Assembly: GCF_021261325.1 (NCBI RefSeq)
Contig: NZ_JAJSBI010000005.1
Location: 248,001-312,000, forward strand
Reading direction: 5' to 3'
DNA from: Streptomyces guryensis
GTDB lineage: Bacteria > Actinomycetota > Actinomycetes > Streptomycetales > Streptomycetaceae
Length of the DNA: 64,000 bases
A program made the position numbers and the translations under genes. The notes beneath the pieces are model-generated. The model did not search any database. It worked only from the letters and a program-made list of their open reading frames with translations, and had not been told where the DNA came from. Position 1 is the stretch's first letter. Each line of letters opens with the position of its first letter. Below are positions 25,931 through 34,818 of this stretch, piece after piece.

Positions 25931-28312
25931 CTACTGCGGATCCGCCGGCACCCGGATGTCGAGCACACAGACGTCGTCCCGCCGATCACCCTCCAGCATC
26001 GCGGCGAGCAGCGGGGCCAGGGAGCCGGGCTCGTCGGTGTGGTGGCTGAGGACGGCCTCCGAGAGCCGCTTCAGGCCCCGGTCGAGACCCTCCGTGGGGC
26101 GCTCGACCAGGCCGTCCGTGTAGAGGAGGACCCGGTCGCCCGGTGTGAGACGGCACTCCGCCTCCGCGAAGGCCGGCGTCGCACTCGCACCGAGCAGCAT
26201 GCCGCCGGGACGGTCGAGATAGCGCACCTGGCCGCCGCGCAGCAGCAGGGGCGGCGGATGGCCCGCCTGCGCCCAGACCAGGCGGCGCTCGGCAGGGGCG
26301 TAGCGGGCGAGGACCATGGTCGCCGTGCCGTGGGAGTCGCGGGAGTGCAGCAGCAGCGTGTTGAGTCGGGTGAGCGCCCCCGTCAGCGAGGACCCCGTGA
26401 TGACCATGCCCTTGGCGGTGAAGCGGAGCTGGGCCATCGTGGCGACCGCGTCGATGCCGTGCCCGGCGACGTCGCCGACCACGAAGAGGGCGTCCCCGTC
26501 GGGCAGTTCGATGGCGCTGAACCAGTCACCGCCGACGTGGGTGCCCGACTGGGCGGGCAGATAGGCGACTTCGACGCGCAGCCCCGCCAGGTGCACGGGC
26601 CGGGTGGGCAGGGGCAGCAGGGCGTGCTGCAGCCGGCCGGCCAGCGTCCGCTCGGCGCGCAGCACGTCGTGCTGGGTGAGCGCGGCCCGCTCGCTCTCGA
26701 CGAGGGCGAGCTCCGCGCTGCGCTGTGCGGTGAGGTCCTGAACTACGCCGTGTACCTCGACGGGCATGCCGGCGGCGTCCGGCACGGCCTCGGCGACGGC
26801 CCGCAGATGCCGTAGCCCGACTGCCGTCCTGGTGCGGAACGGGATGTCGAACGGGCGGCTGCCGCCCAGCAGTTCGCCGATGGCGCGGGACAGCGCGGGC
26901 GCGTCCTCGGGCAGAGCCAGGCCGGGCAGGGCGGTGAGGTCGACCGGGCCTTCGCCGGGGTCGCGACCGAGGAGCTCGAAGACCTGAGAGGACCAGGTGG
27001 CCTCGTGCGTGACCAGGTTCCAGCTCGCCCAGCCGAGGCTCCCCAGCCGCTGCACGTCCGCGAGGCGCTGCTCCTGCCGGTCCGAGGAGCCGTGCCGCAC
27101 CCATGTCACGAACAGCCCGTCACCCAGCCGCGCCGCCCGCACCGTGTAGGTGGACAGCTCCGCGGCACCGTCCACGACCTCCTGGTGCGCGAACGGCTCG
27201 CTCTCGTACGGCTCTCCGGTGGTGAGCGTGCCGCGCAGGCCCTGCCACAGCGGCTCGCCCGCCAGCGTCGGGCAGGCCTCCTGGAACCGCCGGCCGACCA
27301 GCTCCGTCCCGGTGCCGTCGACCACGTCGGCGGCCTGCGCGGTGGCGGCGTCGATGCGGTAGTCGTCGATCACGCCCGAGGCGGCGGGCAGCGGCGTGAG
27401 CAGCATGGCCGCGCCGGGCAGCGCGTCGAAGACGGCCTGCAGGGCCTCAGCGGCAGTGTTGGTTGCGGCCTGCGGATCGGTGTGGAAGTCCCGCAGACGT
27501 CCGGCGCACAGCCGGACGGCGGCCTGCAGATGAGCCCGGGCGCCCGGGCTGAACGGCCCGCTGCGGGTGCGCAGGATCCCGATGCACACGCTCGGTGAGG
27601 CACCGTTCGGCACGGGCAGCCAGGCGCGCGACGCCCAGCGGTCCGGCGGGCCTCCGATCAGCAGGTAACGCTTCCGGTCCGCGGCGACGTTCGCCAGCCA
27701 GCGCGGCTCGCCCGCCCGCAGGGCTTCGAGGGCGGGGACCCCGTTCAGTGGCGGGATCTGGTGCCACTGGGCGGCGAAGGTGGCGTCGACGCCGGCGTGG
27801 CCCACGAGTTCCAGCCCTCCGGCGGGCCGTCGCGAGTAGATCACGACCGCGTCCGCGCCCACCTCGGGCGCGAGATGCTCCAGCAGGCAGCGGGCGAGAT
27901 CCTGCGGTGTGGTGACAGGGACGAGCTGCCTGCCGAGGGCGCCGAGCGCGGCGGAACCCTCGTCAGCGGCCGCGTCCCGCGAGGGCGGCACGGAGGACTG
28001 GGGGAGGACGGCGGGCTCCGGCTCGGGGGCCCCACTGCCCGGCGGCGCCAGGCTGCCGAGGGTGATCCAGCACTCCTCCAGCACTGTGCGGCCACCGGCC
28101 GCGGCACGTCGCTGCAGCTCCTCCTCCGCGGCGCCGGGGGCGCAGCCCGTCAGCGCCATGACCACACCCTTGGCCTGCTCCAGGACGGCCGACATCGCCG
28201 CCAGGTGGCGTAGCCGGTCCATCTCGGCGCGCTGCCTGGCGACGATCTGGGCCAGCGCGACGGTGTCGGCAGCGGTGCGGGACTCCGTCGGCGCGGCTTG
28301 CTCACTCGTCAC
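25931..28312 (-). CDS. Multidomain SpoIIE-type protein phosphatase (ANTAR-like, GAF, PAS, PP2C)
   Basis: The 793-residue protein (GTG 28312; a TTG at 28330 is also possible) begins with an ANTAR-like helical region (SAVLEQAKGVVMALTG, about 40-90), followed by a GAF domain (about 145-285), PAS-like sensor regions (about 300-540), and a C-terminal SpoIIE phosphatase (about 580-790) with VGGDWFSAIELPDG, VGDVAGHGIDAVA and YTDGLVERP, the metal-binding aspartate motifs. Such proteins dephosphorylate anti-anti-sigma factors to activate stress sigma factors. The signal and partner are not encoded nearby. Confidence 0.9.
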   Translation of the reverse strand: MTSEQAAPTESRTAADTVALAQIVARQRAEMDRLRHLAAMSAVLEQAKGVVMALTGCAPGAAEEELQRRAAAGGRTVLEECWITLGSLAPPGSGAPEPEPAVLPQSSVPPSRDAAADEGSAALGALGRQLVPVTTPQDLARCLLEHLAPEVGADAVVIYSRRPAGGLELVGHAGVDATFAAQWHQIPPLNGVPALEALRAGEPRWLANVAADRKRYLLIGGPPDRWASRAWLPVPNGASPSVCIGILRTRSGPFSPGARAHLQAAVRLCAGRLRDFHTDPQAATNTAAEALQAVFDALPGAAMLLTPLPAASGVIDDYRIDAATAQAADVVDGTGTELVGRRFQEACPTLAGEPLWQGLRGTLTTGEPYESEPFAHQEVVDGAAELSTYTVRAARLGDGLFVTWVRHGSSDRQEQRLADVQRLGSLGWASWNLVTHEATWSSQVFELLGRDPGEGPVDLTALPGLALPEDAPALSRAIGELLGGSRPFDIPFRTRTAVGLRHLRAVAEAVPDAAGMPVEVHGVVQDLTAQRSAELALVESERAALTQHDVLRAERTLAGRLQHALLPLPTRPVHLAGLRVEVAYLPAQSGTHVGGDWFSAIELPDGDALFVVGDVAGHGIDAVATMAQLRFTAKGMVITGSSLTGALTRLNTLLLHSRDSHGTATMVLARYAPAERRLVWAQAGHPPPLLLRGGQVRYLDRPGGMLLGASATPAFAEAECRLTPGDRVLLYTDGLVERPTEGLDRGLKRLSEAVLSHHTDEPGSLAPLLAAMLEGDRRDDVCVLDIRVPADPQ

Positions 28313-28424
28313 GCGTCGAGCATCGCACAACGGGGCGGCTTCGATCGTGGTCCAGCCTGCACAGGCTTCACTCGAAAGGAGAAGGACCGGTGTGTCGAAG
28401 TGGACGCCGGCGCCCGTCCGCGCG

Positions 28425-28991
28425 TCAGTCGTCCGGCGGCGGGTACAGCCACAGCCGGAGCGATCGGCTGAGCAGTGGCATGACCAGGTAAGTCAGCACG
28501 GGCAGCAGCACGATGGGAAAAACGGCCGCCCGCATCGGCAGGGGCCAGGCCGTGGTGCGGGGCGTCACCAGCCACTGGATGAGCAGGGTGAACGGATAGG
28601 CGCCGAGGAAGGTCGTCAGCAGCATCTTCCAGCGGGGCGGGGACTGTGCCGTGGTGCCCGGCAGACTGAACCAGGTCTCCATCCCGGTGGTCGACTGCCG
28701 CTCGTCGCCGACCTCCGTGGCGATCCCCTCGATCCGCTCATGCCACTCGGCCCGCTCGGCGGAATCCAGCCACTGCGCCAGACGCTGCGGATCGGACCAG
28801 CGCAGTACCGCGTGAAACCGGGGGCCCTCTTCGGGGCGCAGCCAGGAGACGCCCTCGTTGCCGGGGAACCGACTGGCGCAGCGGGTGATCCCGCGGGTCC
28901 ACTTCTCGAACTCGGCTTCCCGGCCGGGACGCACCTGCCAGGTCAGCACCGTGGTGACCGGATCGCGCCTGTGCAACTGGGTGGTACTCAT
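28425..28991 (-). CDS. Antibiotic-biosynthesis-monooxygenase-like domain fused to two membrane helices
   Basis: From ATG 28991 the 188-residue protein has an ABM ferredoxin-like domain (VTTVLTWQVRPGREAEFEKW to FHAVLRWSDPQRLAQWLDS, about 10-95). Two hydrophobic helices follow (LLTTFLGAYPFTLLIQWLV; AVFPIVLLPVLTYLVMPLLS), then a C-terminal tail PPPDD. ABM domains are usually soluble haem-degrading or quinone-forming monooxygenases. The membrane tail suggests a membrane-associated quinone or haem function (inference). It is a recognised but uncharacterised Streptomyces architecture. Confidence 0.8.
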   Translation of the reverse strand: MSTTQLHRRDPVTTVLTWQVRPGREAEFEKWTRGITRCASRFPGNEGVSWLRPEEGPRFHAVLRWSDPQRLAQWLDSAERAEWHERIEGIATEVGDERQSTTGMETWFSLPGTTAQSPPRWKMLLTTFLGAYPFTLLIQWLVTPRTTAWPLPMRAAVFPIVLLPVLTYLVMPLLSRSLRLWLYPPPDD

Positions 28992-29050
28992 GCTCACCAC
29001 GTGTGCCACGTGTGGCGCCGATCATGCAGTACAGGCCCCGGCCGCCGCGG

Positions 29051-29425
29051 TCAGCGCCCGGAGTCCACCAGGGCCTGGGAGACCGCGCGGACGCTGCGCG
29101 CGATGTGCTGGAGCTGCAGCACCTCCGCCGCGTACAGCTTGATCGTGTGCTCGATGACCGACTCGGGCAGCCCGAGCGCGGGCAGATCGGCGCGGGCGGT
29201 CTGCAGAGCGGTGCGCGCGACCCGGATCTCGTGCTGCACCTGGATCTGTGCATGGCGGGCCAGCAGCACGGGGTGGCGGATCAGGGCCGGGTAGCTGCCG
29301 TAGCGGGCCGGCACCAGCTCGCGCAGCCATCTGGCCGCCGAACGCTCCCAGTCGTAGGAGCCGGGCGTCTTGACCTGGCACGGCCAGTCCGGGCTGATGC
29401 GCGTGGTCGTCAGTTGCATGATCAT
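29051..29425 (-). CDS. Conserved-looking helical protein of unknown function
   Basis: ATG 29425 (GGAAG just upstream) gives 124 residues. After TPGSYDWERSAARWLRELVP the protein is helical and charged (ALIRHPVLLARHAQIQVQHE then AALQTA-like segments to SVRAVSQALVDSGR). No cofactor, signal or membrane segment was seen. The AT-rich intergenic stretch upstream contains its probable promoter. Confidence 0.65.
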   Translation of the reverse strand: MIMQLTTTRISPDWPCQVKTPGSYDWERSAARWLRELVPARYGSYPALIRHPVLLARHAQIQVQHEIRVARTALQTARADLPALGLPESVIEHTIKLYAAEVLQLQHIARSVRAVSQALVDSGR

Positions 29426-29860
29426 CGCTTCCGGGGTGTGCGGCGTCGTGTGGGGGTGGTCCGACGTGGGCGGGCGGCCCCGGTCTAGGGGATGACCGGG
29501 GCCGCCAAGGGCGCTCGCAGAGGCGAGGCCCGACCGAACACCCTGAGCGCCGACGCGGGTAGGAGACGGCGGCTTCGGGTGTCCGTGCAGGGCCCGGGAA
29601 GGCAGACGGCGCCGGCGCGGCGGATGGTGCAGGCGCATGGGCGGACCGTCGGCTTTCTCCGGGCGATGCGGGTGGGGACAGGGGTGCGGAACGTGTCCCG
29701 GAGTGGGCCGGTGCGCGATCCGTGAGAAGTATTTATATATGCCGTCCGGTTTGCAAGAAGCATGAAAACATTCATGCGCGGTATGTTGCGAAAGGTCCCT
29801 TTGTAATCCCGCTGTAACGTCGGATCGGCCTCGGATGCGGGCTCGGCCGGGGACGCCGGA
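29426..29860. other. 435-bp intergenic region with an AT-rich island and stem-loops
   Basis: This gap holds no convincing gene. It contains GGGACA/TGTCCC (29675-29699), an island at 29729-29777 unusually AT-rich for this genome (ATTTATATAT), and a perfect stem GCATGAA-aaca-TTCATGC (29760-29777). On the minus strand TTGCAA followed by a TATAAATA run resembles a promoter for the gene ending at 29051. The stem lies downstream of the RpiR gene and could be its terminator or an operator. Confidence 0.5.
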
Positions 29861-30784
29861 TCAGTCGCGCAGGAAGAACTGGTGCTGGTCGGAGATCTGC
29901 TCGTACTCCTCGAGCCGCGCCTGGGTGCGCTCGGGATCGGCGTCGGTCATGGCTTGCAGCAGCGCGGAGGCGATCACGCCGGGTGCCGCGTAGGAGTCGA
30001 AGACCAGACGGGAGCCGGTGCCGGTGGCGAGGACGACGTCCGCCTCGTCGGCCACGAGACCCAGCGCCAGGTCGGTGACCAGGGCGACCTTCAGTCCTGC
30101 GCTGCGCGCGACCCGTACGGCCGTGAGGGTCTCCTGGGCGTGCCGGGGCATCGAGAACGCCAGCACCCAGGTGCCGCCCGCCTCGCGCGACTGCAGCAGC
30201 GCGTCGTAGGCGACGCTGCCGCCCCGGGTGACCAGCCGCACGTCCGGGTGGATACGGCGCGCGGCGTAGGCGAAGTACTCGGCCAGCGAGCCCGAGATAC
30301 GCAGCCCGAGGACGGTCAGGGGGGTCGACGCCGACAGCTTGCGGCCGAGCTCGATCAGCTGGTCGGGGTCGGCGAAGTCGCGCCGCAGGTTCTCCAGGTT
30401 CTCGATCTCGGCGTCGACCGCCGCCTGCAGCTCGTTGCTGCCGTTCTCCTCGGTCGCGGCGGGGCCGCCGGCCAGCGTGCCGAGGGCGATCGACTGGAGC
30501 TTCTCGCGCAGCGCGGGGTAGCCGCTGAAGCCGACCGCCGCGGCGAACCGCGTCACCGACGGCTGGCTCACCCCGGCGCGCTCGGCGAGGTCGGTGATCG
30601 AGAGGAACGCCGCTTCGGTGATGTGCTCGATCAGGTACTGCGCGATGCGCCGCTGGCCGGGGGAGAGCCGGGGCCGGTCGAAGAGCGTCCTGAGCTGGGA
30701 GGCCGGGGCGGCCTCGGCCTCCGGAGCCGTCTTGCCCGAGGTGATCGCGGACGCCTGTGCGCGTGCCTGCTGCGGCGATGACAC
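29861..30784 (-). CDS. MurR/RpiR-family transcriptional regulator
   Basis: GTG 30784 is set by AAAGGAGG 8 bp upstream; the protein has 307 residues. The N-terminal helix-turn-helix (about 40-105; LSITDLAERAGVSQPSVTRF) is the RpiR type. The C-terminal SIS sugar-isomerase domain (about 150-280; LTVLGLRISGSLAEYFAYAA) binds phosphosugars. Such regulators control sugar-phosphate or amino-sugar catabolism. No catabolic gene adjoins it, though a sugar kinase and glycan operon lie 5 kb away. Confidence 0.88.
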   Translation of the reverse strand: MSSPQQARAQASAITSGKTAPEAEAAPASQLRTLFDRPRLSPGQRRIAQYLIEHITEAAFLSITDLAERAGVSQPSVTRFAAAVGFSGYPALREKLQSIALGTLAGGPAATEENGSNELQAAVDAEIENLENLRRDFADPDQLIELGRKLSASTPLTVLGLRISGSLAEYFAYAARRIHPDVRLVTRGGSVAYDALLQSREAGGTWVLAFSMPRHAQETLTAVRVARSAGLKVALVTDLALGLVADEADVVLATGTGSRLVFDSYAAPGVIASALLQAMTDADPERTQARLEEYEQISDQHQFFLRD

Positions 30785-30911
30785 CGGTGCGCCTCCTTTG
30801 TCTCCCACAGTGCTTCAACATAGCCCACACACCGTTGTGACCAGGGCTTGTAGGGGGCATCCGAGGCCGGCAGACGGATCCTCAGATCGCCCCCCGATCC
30901 GGTGGCACGCG

Positions 30912-32597
30912 TCACCGGCGGTAGATCGTGATCGAATCCCCGACGCTGTCGACCGGACGGCTGCTGTGGATCAAAGCGGCCAGCCGGCCCTGCGCCTTGG
31001 CCACCGCCGAGTCCGACACGACCAGCAGCCCGCGCACCTGACGGGGGGTCACTTTGCGTGGATCGGATGCGTGGATGCCGTAGTACGAGGGCACTCCGCT
31101 GCCCTTGTACACCAGCCAGATCCGCTCGCCCCGGTACCGCTCGTGCAGTCGGTCGGCGAGCCGGCCGAGGTCCTGGCCCCAGTCCACGTTGGAGTCGTGC
31201 AGCCGCAGATGGGTCTCGGCGGGACCGCCGAACGCCTCGTTGGAGTACGGCAGGTAGTAGGGACAGGTCAGCAGTGAGCTGACCGCGACGAACAGCACCA
31301 GCGCCCCCGTCGCGAGCGGCGCCCACCGCCACCGAGCGGCGAGCACACAGCCTGCGGCCACCGCCAGGAACATCGGCACGAAGATCGCGTACCGTGTCCC
31401 GAAGTCCCGTGCCCCGGTCATGGCCGCGGCCAGCAGCACACCGGCGGGCAGCAGTACATAGGGCGCCGCGGGCCGCAGCCGCCGCACCGTCAGCAGCACC
31501 ACGGCACCGCAGGCCCACAGGGCGAGCATGCCGAGCGGCGTCTTCACCAGCAGGGCGGCGGGCAGGTAGTACCAGCGGGAGCCGGTGTACAGATGCCCGA
31601 ACAGGAAGCCCTGCCACGGGTAGTTCTCGAGACCGAACTGAATGCGCACCCCGTCCCGGTAGGACTCCGGGAACGGCAGCAGCCCGACGAGCAGCCCCTT
31701 CAGCCCGTGCACCGCGGGCACGGGCTGCTCCGGGGACCACCGCAGCCGCGGATCGACCACCAGGTACGACGCCCATACGACGGCGACGGCGGCCACCGCC
31801 ACGACGCCGGCACCGAGAGCCGCCCTCTTGCGGCGGTCCTCGGCCTCCCCCCGCCACACCGCCCAGGCGGCCAGCGCCAGCAGTACGGGAACCACCGGGA
31901 GCACGCTCATCTTGGTCGCCAGGGCCGCTCCGAGCGCCGCCCCGGCCAGGGGGACGTACATCCGGGGGCGTCGCCGGGCCCGCCACAGCAGCCAGGCCGA
32001 CGTCAGCACGAACCCGGCCGCGGGCACGTCGAGCGTGGCCAGCGAGCCGTGGGCGATCACGTCCGGGGAGAAGGCGTACAGGGCGAGCGCCGTCAACCCG
32101 GCCGCGGAGCCCGCGAGTTCACGGGCGAAGGCGAACACGACGAGCCCGAACAGCAGGGTCAGCGCGATCACCGGGAGGCGGGCCCAGAACATCAGCCGCC
32201 ACGGATCGTTGCCCGACTCGTACAGCAGATGCCGCCCGAACTGCCCCTGATCACCCTTGTACGACGTGTCCACGTGCGGGCCGGCGATCGCCACCCCGAC
32301 CGCGATGACCAGCTTCCCGAGCGGCGGATGCTCGGGGTTGAGACGCACCCGGTGCTCGTGCAGATAGTCGGCGGCCGTGGCGACGTAGACCGGCTCGTCG
32401 ATCGTCGGGGTCTGCTGCACGGCGGTGGTGACCATCGCCGCGGCCATCTGGGCCAGCAGCACGACGACGAGCAGCGGCGGCAGCCACCGCCCGCGCGGGC
32501 GGGGCGACCGCTCGGGGGCGGCCGCCCGCGGCGGCGGGTGTTCCTCGTCGTCGTGTGTGCCCGGCTCGAGGACCGAGTGCTGTTCGTGCGCCATCAT
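30912..32597 (-). CDS. GT-C-fold glycosyltransferase (family 39, dolichol/polyprenyl-phosphate mannosyltransferase-like)
   Basis: The 561-residue protein has a charged start, then about ten or more membrane helices. The first large loop carries the acidic motif PTIDEPVYVATAADYLHEH and NPEHPPLGKLVIA, which mark the lipid-linked GT-C/PMT family. A C-terminal soluble portion (NVDWGQDLGRLADRLHERYR) follows. It probably transfers a sugar from a polyprenyl phosphate to an exported protein or glycolipid outside the membrane. It is transcribed with the same orientation as the PAP2 gene just upstream, 93 bp apart. Confidence 0.85.
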   Translation of the reverse strand: MMAHEQHSVLEPGTHDDEEHPPPRAAAPERSPRPRGRWLPPLLVVVLLAQMAAAMVTTAVQQTPTIDEPVYVATAADYLHEHRVRLNPEHPPLGKLVIAVGVAIAGPHVDTSYKGDQGQFGRHLLYESGNDPWRLMFWARLPVIALTLLFGLVVFAFARELAGSAAGLTALALYAFSPDVIAHGSLATLDVPAAGFVLTSAWLLWRARRRPRMYVPLAGAALGAALATKMSVLPVVPVLLALAAWAVWRGEAEDRRKRAALGAGVVAVAAVAVVWASYLVVDPRLRWSPEQPVPAVHGLKGLLVGLLPFPESYRDGVRIQFGLENYPWQGFLFGHLYTGSRWYYLPAALLVKTPLGMLALWACGAVVLLTVRRLRPAAPYVLLPAGVLLAAAMTGARDFGTRYAIFVPMFLAVAAGCVLAARWRWAPLATGALVLFVAVSSLLTCPYYLPYSNEAFGGPAETHLRLHDSNVDWGQDLGRLADRLHERYRGERIWLVYKGSGVPSYYGIHASDPRKVTPRQVRGLLVVSDSAVAKAQGRLAALIHSSRPVDSVGDSITIYRR

Positions 32598-32690
32598 CCG
32601 CCCCGCGGTGACACGGACCGCGAGGAGGCGGGAGCGATCCGGACCCGTCCCATGGGCCCTACTGTCGCATCAGCTCCCGCCTCCCGGGCG

Positions 32691-34619
32691 TCACCGCTTC
32701 AGGAGTCGTACCGACAGACCTTCCGTCGTGTAGACGGGTACGGCGCGAAGCCGGTCGCAGTTCAGCTCGATGCGGTCGAACTGACCCCGCAGCCCGGCAG
32801 CGGAGAGCACCCGCACCGTGCGGCCCGCGGCCGGCGGCCGGTCGGCGTCGAGCCGCAGCGACAGGACGCTCCCCATGCCCAGCACCGCCCGGCGCGTGAC
32901 CTCCAGGGCGGGCTCGTGACCCGAGCGGAGCGTCAGCTCCAGCGCGCCCGACTCCTGCGCGTACCCGCCGTGCACCTGCACGGGCCGCTGCAGCCGCAGC
33001 GTGCCGCCCGACACCCGCACGTCGCCGTGGCCCAGCGCGTGCGACGAGGCGGCGACCAGCACGCCGTCCTTCACCACGGTGCCGCCCGTGTACTTGTTGT
33101 GCCCGGTCAGGGTGAGCGTGCCGCTGCCCCGCTTGGTCAGGCCGCCGTCGCCGCGGATGTCGTTGCGCCAGCTGTCGGCCGAGCCGAAGCCGCCCGCGGC
33201 CGCGTCGAGCGTGACGGTCACATCGGAGTCGAAGGCGCCGTAGCCGTCCGCCGCGGCGAACAGGTTCAGTCGTCCCCACTGCTCGAAGCCGTCCAGCAGC
33301 ACATACCCGGAAGGCAGCGCGGTGGTGCGCAGCACCTCGCGCCGCTGGTCCGCGTCCAGGTACGGCAGCCGCGTCTCCAGCAGCACCTCCGCGCCCTTCG
33401 GCACGGTCAGCGGCTCGCTGTGGCCATGGCGGGTCAGGACGTACGTCAGCCGGGGCCGGATCGCACACGCGTTGGCGTCCCGGTCCGCGTACGGGTCGGT
33501 GCCGTCCGAGTGCGCATAGGCGTACAGCGTCTCGGCCGTCGTGCCGGTCTGCGCCTCGAAGTAGGAGAGGGCCTGGGCGCGGGCCGCGGCCTTGAGGGCG
33601 GCGTTCGCCGGGTCGGCCAGGGTGGCGGCGGCGAGGGCGGTGGCCATGATGCGGCCGCCCATGACGTCGACCGTCGAGTGCATGCCCGCCATGATCCGGG
33701 TGTGGCTCAGCTCGAAGGCCCGCGTCACCAGCTCCTGGAAACGCTCCGGTACGGCGTACGCGTAGGCCAGGCCCGCCAGGTGGAAGGCGTTGGTGTGACC
33801 GCTGGGGAAGCCGCCGTCGTCCGCCGGGGAGGTGCTGCGCTGTCGCAGCAGCTGCGGGGCGACGACCACCTTCGAGTCGTAGACGGGGAAGCCGAGGGCG
33901 TCCGTCCTTCCCGTGTCGACGACCTCGCTGTCCTCGTTCATGCGCCACGGCCGCGGGTACAGGTAGGCGTACTTGGACGGGTTGCCCGAGGCCCAGTTGC
34001 CCCGCAGCGTGTCGACCAGTTCGGCCACCTTGCCGAGCGCGGAGTCGTGCGAGCCGGCACCGAGCGCGGAGCCGGCCGGGGCGTCCGCGGGCACCGCGTC
34101 GTCGATCTTGGCGGGAGGCGTGCCGTCCGGGGCGCTCGTGATCGACGTGACCGCCTTGGCGCCCGCCCTGTACAGGTCGGCCAGCGGCCCCAGACCCGCG
34201 ATCATCGCGTAACTCTGGTGCTGGCGGTCGTAGAGGAACGCCTCCTTCGCCTCCGCGTCCGTGCGCGCGCCGGTGATCCGGGCGCAGTAGCTCATGTTGG
34301 CGCGCAGCACGTCGGGCCGCAGGGGCGTGCCGGTGTTCCAGGCGCCGCCGGTCTTCCATATCCGCGCGAACCCGCCGAGCACGCGCACGACCGCGTTGGT
34401 CTCGGGAGTGAGGTTCGTCGAGAGATTGGTCTTGTAGTCGTCGACGAAAGCCGCGGGCGTCGTCGCGGCCTTGGCATCGGCGGCGCCCAGCCACGACACG
34501 AAGGTGGGCGCGGCCAGCACTCCGGCCGAGGCGCCCAGGGAGGTTCTGAGGAACCCCCGCCTGTTGACGGCGAGTCGACCGGTCTTCAAGGAGGAGCGGT
34601 GCCCGGCAGATGACGGCAT
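32691..34619 (-). CDS. Tat-exported PAP2-type phosphatase with autotransporter-associated beta repeat
   Basis: ATG 34619 follows AGAGAGG; the protein has 642 residues. A twin-arginine signal (NRRGFLRTSLGAS) precedes a vanadium-haloperoxidase/class-A acid-phosphatase domain with PRPWRMNED, PSGHTNAFHLAG and SHTRIMAGMHSTVD, the three phosphatase motifs. The last third contains TLTLTGHNKYTGGTVVKDGV, the 'autotransporter-associated beta-strand' repeat otherwise common in Gram-negative passenger domains, then a beta-rich tail. It should be folded before export and act outside the cell as a phosphomonoesterase. Confidence 0.88.
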   Translation of the reverse strand: MPSSAGHRSSLKTGRLAVNRRGFLRTSLGASAGVLAAPTFVSWLGAADAKAATTPAAFVDDYKTNLSTNLTPETNAVVRVLGGFARIWKTGGAWNTGTPLRPDVLRANMSYCARITGARTDAEAKEAFLYDRQHQSYAMIAGLGPLADLYRAGAKAVTSITSAPDGTPPAKIDDAVPADAPAGSALGAGSHDSALGKVAELVDTLRGNWASGNPSKYAYLYPRPWRMNEDSEVVDTGRTDALGFPVYDSKVVVAPQLLRQRSTSPADDGGFPSGHTNAFHLAGLAYAYAVPERFQELVTRAFELSHTRIMAGMHSTVDVMGGRIMATALAAATLADPANAALKAAARAQALSYFEAQTGTTAETLYAYAHSDGTDPYADRDANACAIRPRLTYVLTRHGHSEPLTVPKGAEVLLETRLPYLDADQRREVLRTTALPSGYVLLDGFEQWGRLNLFAAADGYGAFDSDVTVTLDAAAGGFGSADSWRNDIRGDGGLTKRGSGTLTLTGHNKYTGGTVVKDGVLVAASSHALGHGDVRVSGGTLRLQRPVQVHGGYAQESGALELTLRSGHEPALEVTRRAVLGMGSVLSLRLDADRPPAAGRTVRVLSAAGLRGQFDRIELNCDRLRAVPVYTTEGLSVRLLKR

Positions 34620-34818
34620 GCGTGTGCCTCTCTTCAGTTCTTCGGCCGTGCGGCCGGGAGGAGATCGTGCGATCAGAGGTGTCTCGCGGGACGCATGAGG
34701 TGTGCGATTCCGGTGCGTCCCGTGAAGCTTTGAGCGAAGATCTACGGCCGGGTCCTGTCCCGTCGGCGAGAGCCCGGCGACTGTGACGTGTCGTGTGCGT
34801 GAACGGGGGCCGACCGGT

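Noticed and set aside
29485..29775. 96-codon minus-strand frame across the AT-rich island
   Set aside because: No ribosome site, poor codon bias and it crosses the promoter-like stem.
31593..34613. 1006-codon open frame on the plus strand
   Set aside because: It is the antisense shadow of the GT39-like and PAP2 genes; GC bias and protein composition (His/Arg/Gln/Val-rich) are those of a shadow frame.
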